This document shows, piece by piece, positions 34,380 to 44,370 of a stretch of 64,000 nucleotides of DNA (positions are counted from its first letter, which is position 1; each line of letters begins with the position of its first letter). Both the position numbers and the translations under genes were made by a program. Location: positions 1 through 64,000 of the forward strand of contig CAVSDB010000001.1 of the NCBI GenBank assembly GCA_963726755.1, written 5' to 3'. A model generated the notes under the pieces. That model saw only the letters and a list, made by a program, of their open reading frames with translations, searched no databases and had not been told where the DNA came from. Source of the stretch: DATKIY01 sp963726755. GTDB taxonomy: Bacteria; Actinomycetota; Actinomycetes; JAHEKZ01.

Positions 34380-34651
34380 GCGTGTCCGTGCGGATTCCAA
34401 CGATCCTTCGTGCCTACACCGACGGGCAGTCGCAAGTCAGTGCCGAGGGGGCGACCCTGGCCGAGGTCATCGATGCCCTGGACGTCGCCCACCCGGGGAT
34501 CAAGGGACGGGTGCTCGACGACGAGGGGCAGATCCGTCGCTTCGTGAACGTCTACCTCAACGACGACGACGTCCGGTTCGCCGAGGGCCTTGCCACCGCG
34601 ACGCCTGACGGCACCTCGATCTCGATCATCCCTGCCGTCGCCGGAGGCTGA
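34376..34651 (+). CDS. ThiS/MoaD-family sulfur carrier protein
   Basis: 91 residues, GTG 34376 within the thrC stop. Ubiquitin-like beta-grasp: MSVSVRIPTILRAYTDG, VIDALDVAHPGIKGRVLDD, RFVNVYLNDDDVRFAEGL and the C-terminal IIPAVAGG. The terminal Gly-Gly is the residue pair that is adenylated and thiocarboxylated in ThiS, MoaD and CysO. Moving together with thrC and controlled by SAM, it is more likely a carrier for cysteine or homocysteine synthesis than for thiamine or molybdopterin. No Mec protease or activating enzyme is within the window. Confidence 0.9.
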   Translation: MSVSVRIPTILRAYTDGQSQVSAEGATLAEVIDALDVAHPGIKGRVLDDEGQIRRFVNVYLNDDDVRFAEGLATATPDGTSISIIPAVAGG

Positions 34652-34669
34652 CCCAGCCCCGAACGGCCT

Positions 34670-34717
34670 AGTTGCTAGGCAAGGCGGGCGCTATAGCGCC
34701 CGCTCCGTCTAGCAACT
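34670..34717 (+). terminator. Nested hairpin after the thrC operon
   Basis: An outer pair AGTTGCTAG (34670) / CTAGCAACT (34709) encloses an inner GCGGGCGC-TATA-GCGCCCGC, with symmetrical five-base internal loops. It probably terminates the thrC operon. The 150-base csp leader follows. Confidence 0.6.
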
Positions 34718-34870
34718 GTCCTGGACCGCTGAAAGTGTCGGGCTAACCGGTCAAGTCGGACGCCCGCAGAGCCGAAACAGGGCTGTAGGCTGCGTCCGGC
34801 GGTTCGTTGAGTACGCTTCAGATGCGGCGCACCTGCCGTAGGACTACACCCTCATGCGGGAGAGGACGCG

Positions 34871-35071
34871 ATGGCTCAAGGCACGGTTAAGTGGTTCAAC
34901 GCCGAAAAGGGCTACGGGTTTATCGCAGTTGACGAAGGCCCAGACGTTTACGTCCACTACAGCCAGATTCAGATGGACGGTTTCCGAGCGCTCGAAGACG
35001 GCCAACGCGTCGAGTTCGAGATCTCGCAGGGTCAGAAGGGCCCACAAGCTGACTCGGTGAAGCCGGTCTAA
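34871..35071 (+). CDS. Cold-shock protein (CspA family)
   Basis: 66 residues: MAQGTVKWFNAEKGYGFIAV with RNP1 (KGYGFI), then VYVHYSQIQ (RNP2) and the usual ALEDGQRVEFEI. It binds single-stranded RNA and DNA. The leader from the upstream hairpin to the ATG is about 150 bases, typical of csp genes. A csp gene between thrC and groEL is also found in Streptomyces. Confidence 0.97.
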   Translation: MAQGTVKWFNAEKGYGFIAVDEGPDVYVHYSQIQMDGFRALEDGQRVEFEISQGQKGPQADSVKPV

Positions 35072-35107
35072 CGGCCCACTAAGCGCCTCGGGCGCCCACA
35101 AACGCTT

Positions 35108-35145
35108 CGGCCCGGTCTTGGGGGAATGGACCGGGCCGTTGCTCG
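35108..35145 (+). terminator. Rho-independent terminator of csp
   Basis: CGGCCCGGTC and GACCGGGCCG form a 10 bp stem with an 11-base loop, followed by TTGCTCGTT. It lies 37 bases after the csp stop. Confidence 0.8.
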
Positions 35146-35176
35146 TTCAGTGTGGAAATCCTCGCAAGGGGACGGT

Positions 35177-35476
35177 TTAACGCTCGTCCGGGTTCTCTGG
35201 CAGTTCATCGAGGTCGACGCTGTCCTCTGCGTCCATCTCGTCTTCGGTTAGGACGTGCACGGCTTGCTCTTCAGCGGACTTCCACGCCGTGTCGCCGACC
35301 GCGACGTTCGCCACAGCCTCTGACGTGGTGTCCGACCGAACGCCTTCGTCCTCTTCAACGAGCCGACCCTCGTGAGGGTGCGGGTCGCCCGGTCCGTACG
35401 CCTCGTCGTACTCGGCGTCGTCTTCAGTCGAGACGGCACCAGCCTCTGGATCGATGAACCACGTGCTCTCGCTCAT
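35177..35476 (-). CDS. Acidic DUF5709-like protein
   Basis: 99 residues with a perfect AAGGAGGT ribosome site before ATG 35476. The product is very acidic. Residues around RLVEEDEGVRSDTTSEAVA and AWKSAEEQAVHVL match the DUF5709 pattern of actinobacteria (arrangement G-RL-V-x-D-E-G ... SAEEAAVHV). Function unknown. It is convergent with csp. Confidence 0.8.
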   Translation of the reverse strand: MSESTWFIDPEAGAVSTEDDAEYDEAYGPGDPHPHEGRLVEEDEGVRSDTTSEAVANVAVGDTAWKSAEEQAVHVLTEDEMDAEDSVDLDELPENPDER

Positions 35477-35598
35477 GGGACACCTCCTTGGATCCTCGAT
35501 CGATCACCTCAGTTGGTCGACCATCTGGCTCCATACTGCCCCTGTATGCGCGTCAAGTGCACCCGTCCGAAGGTCCCCTGATTGTCGACCCGCTGTTC

Positions 35599-35646
35599 GG
35601 TTCGGTGCGATTAACCACCTGACAAGTGGTTAATCGCACCAAACCG
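35599..35646 (-). terminator. Long hairpin downstream of the V8-like protease
   Basis: GGTGCGATTAACCAC (35604-35618) and its perfect complement at 35626-35640 make a 15 bp stem with a seven-base loop, extendable to about 21 pairs with one mismatch. It lies 38 bases past the protease stop. Confidence 0.65.
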
Positions 35647-35677
35647 AGCAGGTTCCGCAGATTGCCAGCGGTAACGG

Positions 35678-36617
35678 CTAGTTCTCCGCCGCCATCGTGG
35701 TGATCAGGTTGAACCTTGCCTTGGTGATTCGCGCTGAACCGTTGCTCTTGGCCCCAGGTCCTGGCAAGCCGACGCCGTAGTTGTGGATTCCCATGCCGCA
35801 CGGCGTACTGCCGCAAGCGGTTCCCTTGGGTTGGAACACCGGCGAACCGGACTGCCCGCCGAAGGTATCCATCTTGTAGAACAGCATCAGTTTCGTAGCG
35901 CCCGCGATCGTGCCGTTCATCAGCCACTGCGTTCCGAAAGGCTTGTCGCCGGGATATCCCTGGACCCGCGCCTTTACGCCGTCCAGTGCATGCAACTTCG
36001 CCTTGTACATCATCCCGAGCCAACCGACGGTGTCGCCAATCGTGCAGTCGAGCTGCATCAGCGACCAGTCCTGCTCGGGAAGTCCGTCGACCCTCCAACC
36101 ATCTGGGGAATAGACGGAGACGACGTTGCAGGCTCCATTGGGTCGGTGCCCGCGTTACGTCCAGGGGCAAAGATCGCGGACTCGATGATGTCGTTACGGT
36201 TGAGCTCGGGGTATACGCGCAGTGTCCAGCCGACAAGATCGTGTTGTGGTCGATCAGCCACCCGGTGCAGATGAATGACTGGAAATTCTGCACGAGCTCA
36301 ATCTGACCGATCGCCCGCGAAGGGAAGCCAGAAGTGTCGAGGACCTGCGTACGTCCGTCCGCGCCAATGACGGAACGTTCGCCGATCGGCGTGGCGTCCG
36401 ATGGGGTCACGGCCGATGGGTTCGTTGCGGCATGCTTAACGCCGGCGAAGCCCTTGGTGAAGTGATGGGCGCTTGATGCGATCGCAGGCGGCCGATCGAG
36501 CCCCACGACAGAACTCGTCCCTGCGGCTTCGCTTCCGACGGCCGTTCCCGGGCTAGCCAAGGCAGCAAGACCCAGGGCCCCCATAGTCGCCACAGCTCCT
36601 GCGAACGTCCGTTTCAT
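35678..36617 (-). CDS. Secreted trypsin-like (V8/glutamyl endopeptidase-type) serine protease, frame-broken
   Basis: ATG 36617 begins a signal peptide (FAGAVATMGALGLAALASPGTA). A propeptide-like part follows, then FICTGWLIDHNTILSAGHCAY with the catalytic His. The frame changes between about 36250 and 36110; the middle frames give APGRNAGTDP and VVSVYSPDGWRV, and the catalytic Asp lies in LPEQDWSLMQLD. The last frame carries the catalytic Ser in DTFGGQSGSPVFQ and ends with ITKARFNLITTM. All triad residues are present, so the protease was probably intact in the organism. Extracellular, cleavage specificity not certain. Confidence 0.78.
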
Positions 36618-36746
36618 CGCGCGTGCCTCCCCCTGGACGCGCCTCGACGGCGCACGTTGCTCGACTCAACCATGGTTGCGCGGTGCGCGATAGGTCATTC
36701 TGGGTTGAATATGAGGCTCGTCGGAATGATCAACTACTCTCCGCCA

Positions 36747-36773
36747 TTTGCACTCTCGGCCCTAGAGTGCTAA
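36747..36773 (+). promoter_or_regulatory. CIRCE element 1 (HrcA operator)
   Basis: TTTGCACTC-N9-GAGTGCTAA differs from the consensus CIRCE palindrome at one position. It overlaps both boxes of the predicted groEL promoter. Confidence 0.9.
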
Positions 36774-36776
36774 TCA
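36748..36776 (+). promoter_or_regulatory. groEL promoter
   Basis: TTGCAC (36748-36753), exactly 17 bases, then TAATCA (36771-36776). Transcription would start near 36783, inside CIRCE element 2, so HrcA bound at either site blocks it. Confidence 0.6.
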
Positions 36777-36781
36777 TTGTC

Positions 36782-36808
36782 TTAGCACTCTCCTCGTGTG
36801 AGTGATAA
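36782..36808 (+). promoter_or_regulatory. CIRCE element 2 (HrcA operator)
   Basis: TTAGCACTC-N9-GAGTGATAA, one mismatch from a perfect CIRCE, starting eight bases after element 1. The two together repress groEL until heat or other stress titrates HrcA. Confidence 0.9.
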
Positions 36809-36927
36809 GACCTCAGGTCGTTGGGTGAGACCGATGCTGAGGACCGGAAAGGGTCGGTCCAGGGCTCGGTCGTCCGTCGCGGGCACTTGGCGTACCTGAT
36901 CGCCCCCGTTGAAAGGGATCCCACCGC

Positions 36928-38559
<1,632 letters not shown>

Positions 38560-38573
38560 GTCCTTTGTTTACG

Positions 38574-38607
38574 GAAGATCCGGGTGGCTATTGCCACCCG
38601 GATCTTC
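38574..38607 (+). terminator. Rho-independent terminator of groEL
   Basis: A perfect 15 bp stem (GAAGATCCGGGTGGC with its complement) around a TATT loop, 14 bases after the stop. It can serve both groEL and the convergent thioesterase gene, whose stop is at 38623. Confidence 0.88.
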
Positions 38608-38622
38608 TGCATTTCGTATGGG

Positions 38623-39027
38623 TTAGACGCGACTCAGTAGGACTCGTCCAAGCGCGACGATGCGATCGGGCTGATCCCATGGCGCGATCTCGACGTCAGC
38701 CACTGCCTGTCGTCGTCCCACCTTCCGCGCCTGCGCTCGGACCTTGTGTGTTTCCTGCTTTGCCAGACGTACGAAGTCGATCCGCATGTCGGCGACTACC
38801 CATGACGTCCCGTGATCGCGGCTCATTGCCTCCCACGCGGCGGTGTCGATGCACGTCGCCAGCGCGCCGCCGTGGAGATATGTGACCGGCTCGGTTGCGC
38901 CAACTGCGATGTCGCTCGGCTCCCAACGTAGGACGATCCAGTCACCTTCGTCGTCAGCACGTGTGACGCCCAGCACCTCGTCGAGACGTGCCGCACTGGC
39001 ACCGATGGGGGTTCGCTCGTCGGCCAT
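38623..39027 (-). CDS. PaaI-like hotdog thioesterase
   Basis: 134 residues. VTYLHGGALATCIDTAAWEA is the HGG motif with the catalytic-side acidic residue on the hotdog helix, followed by VVADMRIDFVRLAK and KVRAQARKVGRRQAVADVEI strands. It would hydrolyse an acyl-CoA, acyl chain not known. Monocistronic, divergent from ltrA with a 45 bp gap. Confidence 0.88.
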   Translation of the reverse strand: MADERTPIGASAARLDEVLGVTRADDEGDWIVLRWEPSDIAVGATEPVTYLHGGALATCIDTAAWEAMSRDHGTSWVVADMRIDFVRLAKQETHKVRAQARKVGRRQAVADVEIAPWDQPDRIVALGRVLLSRV

Positions 39028-39072
39028 TCGCGAAGGCTAGCGAGTCGCGACGACCATTGCGATGATTGAGCC

Positions 39073-40242
39073 ATGGCCGAACGAGCGGACCCGGAGACGG
39101 AGGAGGGTGAGAGCGAGGAGTATCGGGTTACTGCTCTCGAGTTGTTCTTCGACCTCGTCTTCGTTTTTGCGCTGACCCAGGTCACGTCCCTCGTTGCCCA
39201 GGACCTCACGGGTACCGGCCTACTTCGCGGCCTCGCAGTTCTGCTAGCGGTTTGGTGGTCGTGGGTGGGGTTCTCATGGCTCACCAACTCGATCCCAATC
39301 GAGGACGACGACCGCGCCCGGCTGGTGATGCTCATCGCCATGGCCGCCATGCTGGTACTTGGGCTGTCGATTCCGAACGCGTTTAGTGGTGACGGGGTGC
39401 TGTTCGGGATGACCTACCTCTTCGTCACCTTGCTCTTCTTGTTGTTGTACTCGGTTGCCACTCGTGACATGCCAGAGATGAATCGCGCTGTCCGTCGACT
39501 CGCTCCGGGGGTTCTGCTTGCCCCTGCGCTCATCGCCATCGCAGGCTTCTTCGACGCAGGGGTCGCCAGGGCATCGCTTTGGGTGGTGGCGCTGGCAATC
39601 ACGTTTCTAGCCCCGATCAAGGCCGGTACCGGTGGTTGGCAGGTCAAGCCCGCACACTTCGCTGAACGTCATGGGCTCATCGTCATCATCGCGCTCGGCG
39701 AGTCTCTGGTCGCGCTCGGTCTCGCCGCGTCCAGTCATGGGACAACCGCGGTCGTAGTTGCAGCGGCTTCCCTCGGTGTCCTCGTCATTGGGTGTCTTTG
39801 GTGGCTCTACTTTGACGTCGTGGCCCTGGTGGGTGAGTTCCGGCTCACGCGGCTGACGGGGGAGGAACGCAACGCCCTGGCACGTGACTCTTACAGTTAC
39901 ATCCACCTGTTGATGATCGTCGGGATCGTCATGCTCGCACTCGGGCTAAAGAAGGTACTGACCTTCGCCAACGAAGCGATGAGCCTCGCCGCCGCCATTG
40001 CATTGTTCGGCGGGGTGGCGGTCTACTTGCTCGGGCATGTGGCATTTCGGTGGCGCAACATCCGTTCGGTGAACGTCCAGCGACTCGTTATCGCGATCGT
40101 GCTTGTCGCGCTAATACCCGTCGGCACCGTGACGTCGGCATACGTCTCGTTGCTTGTCGTGGCGACGCTGACCACAGGACTCGTGTGCTACGAAGCAGTC
40201 CGCTACCGAGATCAGCGGCAGTGGATCCGTAGCCCCCACTGA
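39073..40242 (+). CDS. Low temperature requirement A (LtrA) family membrane protein
   Basis: 389 residues with about 11 helices. The N-terminal VTALELFFDLVFVFALTQVT is the LtrA signature; VKPAHFAERHGLIVIIALGESLVAL is the second conserved block with the HAAERHGLIVIIxLGE pattern. Found in many actinobacteria; named from a cold-sensitive Listeria mutant, and the molecular function is unclear. Confidence 0.93.
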   Translation: MAERADPETEEGESEEYRVTALELFFDLVFVFALTQVTSLVAQDLTGTGLLRGLAVLLAVWWSWVGFSWLTNSIPIEDDDRARLVMLIAMAAMLVLGLSIPNAFSGDGVLFGMTYLFVTLLFLLLYSVATRDMPEMNRAVRRLAPGVLLAPALIAIAGFFDAGVARASLWVVALAITFLAPIKAGTGGWQVKPAHFAERHGLIVIIALGESLVALGLAASSHGTTAVVVAAASLGVLVIGCLWWLYFDVVALVGEFRLTRLTGEERNALARDSYSYIHLLMIVGIVMLALGLKKVLTFANEAMSLAAAIALFGGVAVYLLGHVAFRWRNIRSVNVQRLVIAIVLVALIPVGTVTSAYVSLLVVATLTTGLVCYEAVRYRDQRQWIRSPH

Positions 40243-40263
40243 GCCGCGTGGGAGTCTTGCCCC

Positions 40264-41140
40264 ATGCCCCAACTTTCGCTGCAGCGCGTACCTGCGCCGG
40301 CGTTGGTCTTGGTCGGTATTGCATCGGTTCAAACGGGCAGCGCGATCGCCCGGACGTTGTTCGACGACCTCGGCGTCGCAGGTACCGCGTTGTGGCGTCT
40401 CTTCTTGGCGGCGCTCATCTTGCTCGTGGTGTTGCGCCCGTCGGTTCGGTCGTGGACAAGACAGCACTGGCGGGCGGCAGTCCTGCTCGGCGTCGCGTTG
40501 GCTGGCATGAACCTGGTCTTCTACTCGTCGATCGACCGGATCCCCTTGGGCGTCGCTGTAACTGTCGAGTTCATGGGTCCGCTGTTGCTCGCACTTGGTG
40601 CAGACTCGACGTCTGCTCGACTTCGGGTGGGCCGCGTTGGCCGCGACGGGCGTGGTCTTACTGGGGTTGAACTCCACGGGTCAGGTCGCACTGGCGGGTC
40701 TGGTGCTCGCCTTTCTTGCGGGAGTCTTCTGGGCGGGTTACATCCTGGCTAGTTCGCATGTTGGGCAGGTGCTCCCTGGCGTCGACGGACTGGCTGTCGC
40801 CCTGGTTTTTGCCGCAGCGATTGCGCTCCCCTTCGGGGCCTCTGGTGCGACAGCGGCGTTCGATGACCCAGCGCTTCTCATCGGTGCGGCGTCTGTCGCG
40901 ATGTTGTCGACGGTGATCCCGTACGGGCTTGACCTAACGGCGCTTCGTCGCCTCCCCACCCGGGTGTTTGGGGTCCTGATGAGCCTGCAGCCAGCGTCGG
41001 CCGCGATTGCGGGATGGCTGGTACTCGATCAACAGTTGGGACGTCGCGAGGTTTTGGCCTTGGTCATGGTCAGCACTGCGAGCACAGGTATCACGTTGGG
41101 ACGGGCAGAGGGTTCGCCTCCTACGACGCCGTTAGAGTGA
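40264..41140 (+). CDS. EamA/DMT-family exporter (RhtA-like), frameshift near 40595
   Basis: About 291 residues joined across an indel near 40595. Ten helices in two EamA halves. LVGIASVQTGSAIARTLFDDLG, FYSSIDRIPLGVAVTVEFMGP, then TGVVLLGLNSTG, YGLDLTALRRLPTRVFGVLMSL and QLGRREVLALVMVSTASTG match the RhtA-type threonine/homoserine exporters. It likely exports small amino acids. The next gene starts 14 bases later. Confidence 0.85.
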
Positions 41141-41153
41141 CTGGAGGCTCGGC

Positions 41154-42092
41154 ATGGCTTGGACGACGAGTGACATCCCTCACATGTCCGGACGTGTCGT
41201 TGTTGTCACCGGTGCCAACGGCGGTTTGGGTTTGGAGACCGCACGGGCGCTAGCCCGTGCTGGGGGCACCGTCGTCATGGCCTCTCGCAATGCTGACAAG
41301 GCTGCGACGGCGCGCGCCGAGATTGAAGCTCAGGTACCGGACGCGCAACTACAGGATGTGTCACTCGACCTCGGATCGCTTGGTTCGGTTCGCCAAGCCG
41401 CAGAGTCCATTCTGGCGCGTTACGAACGAGTCGATGTGCTCGTCAACAATGCCGGGCTCATGGCGATCCCTGAACGCCAGACAACCGAGGGGTTCGAGAT
41501 GCAACTCGGTGTCAATCACCTAGGGCATTTCGCGTTGACGCGACTGCTTCTCCCCTCGTTGTTGCGCGCTGATGCGGCACGTGTTGTAACGGTGACGAGC
41601 TTCGCGCACCACTTCGGTCGGACGATTGATGTGGATAATCCGTATCTGCACGGAAAGTACGAACCTTGGACGGCGTACAACCAGTCCAAACTAGCGAATT
41701 TCCATTTCGGAATTGGGCTGGCCCGCCTTTTCGCGGCGGCCGGGGTTCGCGCATCTAGCCTGATCGCTCACCCTGGGATGTCCAACACCGAGCTGCAGGC
41801 CACTAGCGTCGCTGAGGCGGGGGCGGACTGGAGTCACCGGTTCTGGCATGCGGCGGCCTTGCGTTCGGGGATGTCACCGTCGCAGGGTGCCTTGTCGCAA
41901 CTTCGCGCCGCAACAGACCCACGTGCCCGAAGCGGTGAGTTCTACGGTCCGCGCTTCATGGCATTTGGCGCACCGACCCGACGTCCAATCATGCGTCGCA
42001 TCGGATTGGACGACGCGATCCGTCAGTTGTGGGAGGTCTCCGAACACGAGACGGGTTTGAGCTTTGGTGTCGACGACGTCGCTACGTCGTGA
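41154..42092 (+). CDS. Short-chain dehydrogenase/reductase (retinol-dehydrogenase-like)
   Basis: 312 residues. Rossmann motif VVVTGANGGLGLETAR, DLGSLGSVRQ, LVNNAGLMAIPE, the catalytic Ser in VVTVTSFAHHFG, YNQSKLAN (YxxxK) and a long C-terminal part. NADP preference is suggested by ASRNADKA after the second strand. It resembles the oxidoreductases annotated as WW-domain oxidoreductase/RDH-like. Its 3' end overlaps the next, convergent gene by 11 bases. Confidence 0.9.
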   Translation: MAWTTSDIPHMSGRVVVVTGANGGLGLETARALARAGGTVVMASRNADKAATARAEIEAQVPDAQLQDVSLDLGSLGSVRQAAESILARYERVDVLVNNAGLMAIPERQTTEGFEMQLGVNHLGHFALTRLLLPSLLRADAARVVTVTSFAHHFGRTIDVDNPYLHGKYEPWTAYNQSKLANFHFGIGLARLFAAAGVRASSLIAHPGMSNTELQATSVAEAGADWSHRFWHAAALRSGMSPSQGALSQLRAATDPRARSGEFYGPRFMAFGAPTRRPIMRRIGLDDAIRQLWEVSEHETGLSFGVDDVATS

Positions 42093-43050
42093 CGACGACC
42101 TTGCCGAAGCCTGCGCCAGAGTTCAGGTACGTGAGCGCAGACGCCGCGTCGCTGAGTGCGTACGTGCGATCGACGAGTGGCGCCAACGACTGGCGCTCGC
42201 AGTGCTTGATAAGCGCTTCGAGTTCGTCGCGGGTGCCCATCGTCGAACCGATGACAGACAGCTGCAGGAAGAACACACGCGCCAAGTCAGCGGGCGGGTT
42301 TGGTCCTGAAGTCGAGCCGCACACCACAATGCGTCCACCAGGGCGGAGCGACTTCAGTGAGTGCGACCACGTCGCTTCGCCGACCGACTCCATGACGGCG
42401 TCCACTCGCTCGGGAAGTCGGGCACCGTCCTCGAACGCTTCGTCTGCACCGAGTTCGACGGCGTGTGCGCGCTTGCCCTCGTCGCGGCTCGTCACCCAGA
42501 CACGCAACCCGAGGGACTTCGCGAGCGGGATGAGCGCCGTCGACACGCCGCCACCAGCGCCTTGAATCAGCACAGTTTCACCCGACCGCAACGTACCTCG
42601 GGTGACGAGCATGCGGTACGCCGTGAGCCATGCGGTCGGCAGACATGCTGCTTGCTCGAAACTTAGCGATTCAGGCTTGGTCACGAGGTTGCGTCGAGGG
42701 ACGGTGACCTTTTCGGCGAGCGTGCCGTTGTAAACCTCAGACAGCAGGGAGCGTTTGGGGTCGAACGTCTCGTCACCGCCGCCGCGTGCCGGGTCGCCGA
42801 TGACCGCGTGGATGACAACGTCGTTGCCGTCTTCGTCCACGCCCGCTGCGTCGGTGCCGAGGATCATCGGCAACTGTTCGGCGCGGAGTCCGACACCCTT
42901 GAGCGACCACAGGTCGTGGTGATTCAGTGCCGTTGCCTTGACAGTGACAACCGTCCAGCCTTCTTCGACTACCGGATCGGGAACGTCGCCAACGGTGAGG
43001 CCCGAGATCGGGTCGTCGGAACTGAACGACGTAGCGCTGCCTGCCAGCAT
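42082..43050 (-). CDS. Quinone oxidoreductase-like MDR family protein
   Basis: 322 residues. A GroES-like N-terminal part (VVTVKATALNHHDLWSLKGVG, MILGTDAAGVDEDG) and a Rossmann part with VLIQGAGGGVSTALIPLAKSLG. The catalytic zinc ligands are not conserved, so it belongs with the zinc-less quinone-oxidoreductase group. ATG 43050 overlaps the acyl-CoA dehydrogenase stop (TGATG), so the two are co-translated. Confidence 0.9.
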   Translation of the reverse strand: MLAGSATSFSSDDPISGLTVGDVPDPVVEEGWTVVTVKATALNHHDLWSLKGVGLRAEQLPMILGTDAAGVDEDGNDVVIHAVIGDPARGGGDETFDPKRSLLSEVYNGTLAEKVTVPRRNLVTKPESLSFEQAACLPTAWLTAYRMLVTRGTLRSGETVLIQGAGGGVSTALIPLAKSLGLRVWVTSRDEGKRAHAVELGADEAFEDGARLPERVDAVMESVGEATWSHSLKSLRPGGRIVVCGSTSGPNPPADLARVFFLQLSVIGSTMGTRDELEALIKHCERQSLAPLVDRTYALSDAASALTYLNSGAGFGKVVVTT

Positions 43051-44240
43051 CAGCGGATCACTGCGCCGACACCGCGACGTTCCATCGAGCGGGCAACCAC
43101 GAGGCGCTGGATCTCACTCGTGCCCTCCCAGATGCGGTCGACGCGAAGTTCGCGGAGGAAGCGTTCAGCGACGTTGCTGCGCATATAGCCGCGACCACCG
43201 AACGTTTGCACCGCGCGGTCTGCGCACCGGTAGGCAGCTTCGGATGCGAACAACTTCGCGAGCGAGGCTTTGGCGTGTACGACCTTAACGTCGGCGCCGG
43301 AGTCGGCGAGGCGCGCGACTTCGTACGTCAAGAGTCTGGCGGCCGCGGCGTCTGCCGCAGAGTCGGCAAGGGGGAACGAGATGCCCTGGTGGTCGTAGAT
43401 GCGCTGTCCACCTTGAACCCGATCGATCGCCCATGCGGTGGACTCTTCGAGCAGGCGACTCATCGCGCCGACGCAGCGGATGGCGATACCGAGGCGCTCC
43501 TCGACGAACCATGAGCGTTGCAGGTCGTCCGCGTTTCCGACTCCGCCGAGTACAGCCTCGGGGCCGACGCGTACATCTTCGAACGCGATCGTGGGGTGTC
43601 CGTCGCCGTAGTTGTGGGTGAAGAGCGGGTCTTCGACCGTACGTACGCCAGGAGCGTCCGCCGGCACGATGAAGAGCGTGGTGCCGGGGTTGTCGGGATC
43701 GTCGCTGGTCCGCGCGACGACGATGTGCGAACTTGCGTGATCGCCGGAAGTTACGAACCACTTCTCGCCGTTGATGATCCAGTCGTCGCCGTCGCGTCGA
43801 GCGATAGTGGCGATGCCGGACGGGTCGGATCCGGCGTCGGCCTCGGTCACGGCGTACGACAGGTGCTTCTCCCCGGTCAACGAGGGGGCGAGGTGCTCTG
43901 CCTTCTGCTGGGGAGTGCCCATCGCGAGCACGTTGTAGCCGTTGGGGACGACCCAACTGACGCCGTTGGTGCTGCGGCCGTACTGCTCCTCGACGAGCAT
44001 GTACTCCAGCGTCGACCAGCCTTGGCCGCCGTCCGCGACCGAGTGACGCCCGCCGTGCAGTCGGGCAGCGATTCCGGCGTCGCGGATCTTGGCCTTGATG
44101 TCGGTGGGGAGCTTGCCGCCCAGACGTTCTGCCTCGACCTCGTAGGGGATGCACCACTCGTCGACGAACCGTCGGGCGCGCTCCTGCAACTCGCGCTGCG
44201 CGTCGGTGATCTGGTCCCAGGGGCTGAAGATGTCGGACAC
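43050..44240 (-). CDS. Acyl-CoA dehydrogenase family flavoprotein
   Basis: About 396 residues from GTG 44240 (AAAGG eight bases upstream); a TTG at 44297 is in frame but has no ribosome site. YAVTEADAGSDPSGIATIARR (FAD binding), WIINGEKWFVTSGDHAS, TIAFEDVRVG, the FAD-tail motif VQTFGGRGYMRSN and the end RIWEGTSEIQRLVVARSM. The position of the catalytic Glu before the GTS motif fits the short/medium-chain group. Upstream lie an operator-like palindrome and a long inverted repeat. Substrate unknown. Confidence 0.92.
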   Translation of the reverse strand: MSDIFSPWDQITDAQRELQERARRFVDEWCIPYEVEAERLGGKLPTDIKAKIRDAGIAARLHGGRHSVADGGQGWSTLEYMLVEEQYGRSTNGVSWVVPNGYNVLAMGTPQQKAEHLAPSLTGEKHLSYAVTEADAGSDPSGIATIARRDGDDWIINGEKWFVTSGDHASSHIVVARTSDDPDNPGTTLFIVPADAPGVRTVEDPLFTHNYGDGHPTIAFEDVRVGPEAVLGGVGNADDLQRSWFVEERLGIAIRCVGAMSRLLEESTAWAIDRVQGGQRIYDHQGISFPLADSAADAAAARLLTYEVARLADSGADVKVVHAKASLAKLFASEAAYRCADRAVQTFGGRGYMRSNVAERFLRELRVDRIWEGTSEIQRLVVARSMERRGVGAVIR

Positions 44241-44301
44241 GGCGGCGGCCTTTGTATTCGCGGGCGGATGATCAATTGATCGATGGTGAATGGTCAAGTA
44301 G

Positions 44302-44325
44302 TTGACTGATCGAACAATCAGTCAA
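44302..44325. promoter_or_regulatory. TetR-type operator A, upstream of the acyl-CoA dehydrogenase
   Basis: TTGACTGAT-N6-ATCAGTCAA, a perfect 9+9 bp inverted repeat. The half site GAACAATCAGTCAA is shared with palindromes at 47681-47705 and 52119-52140. Confidence 0.6.
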
Positions 44326-44370
44326 TCGCCAGCCCAACCCTACTGTCAAGCGCCCAACACCAGCCACCAC

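Noticed and set aside
34376..34651. Assignment of the carrier protein to thiamine or molybdopterin synthesis
   Set aside because: No thiG, thiF, moaE or moeB gene lies in the window, and the gene is coupled to thrC.
43285..44157. Leftward Arg-rich 290-residue frame inside the acyl-CoA dehydrogenase
   Set aside because: Shifted frame of the same gene, with an implausible run of arginines.
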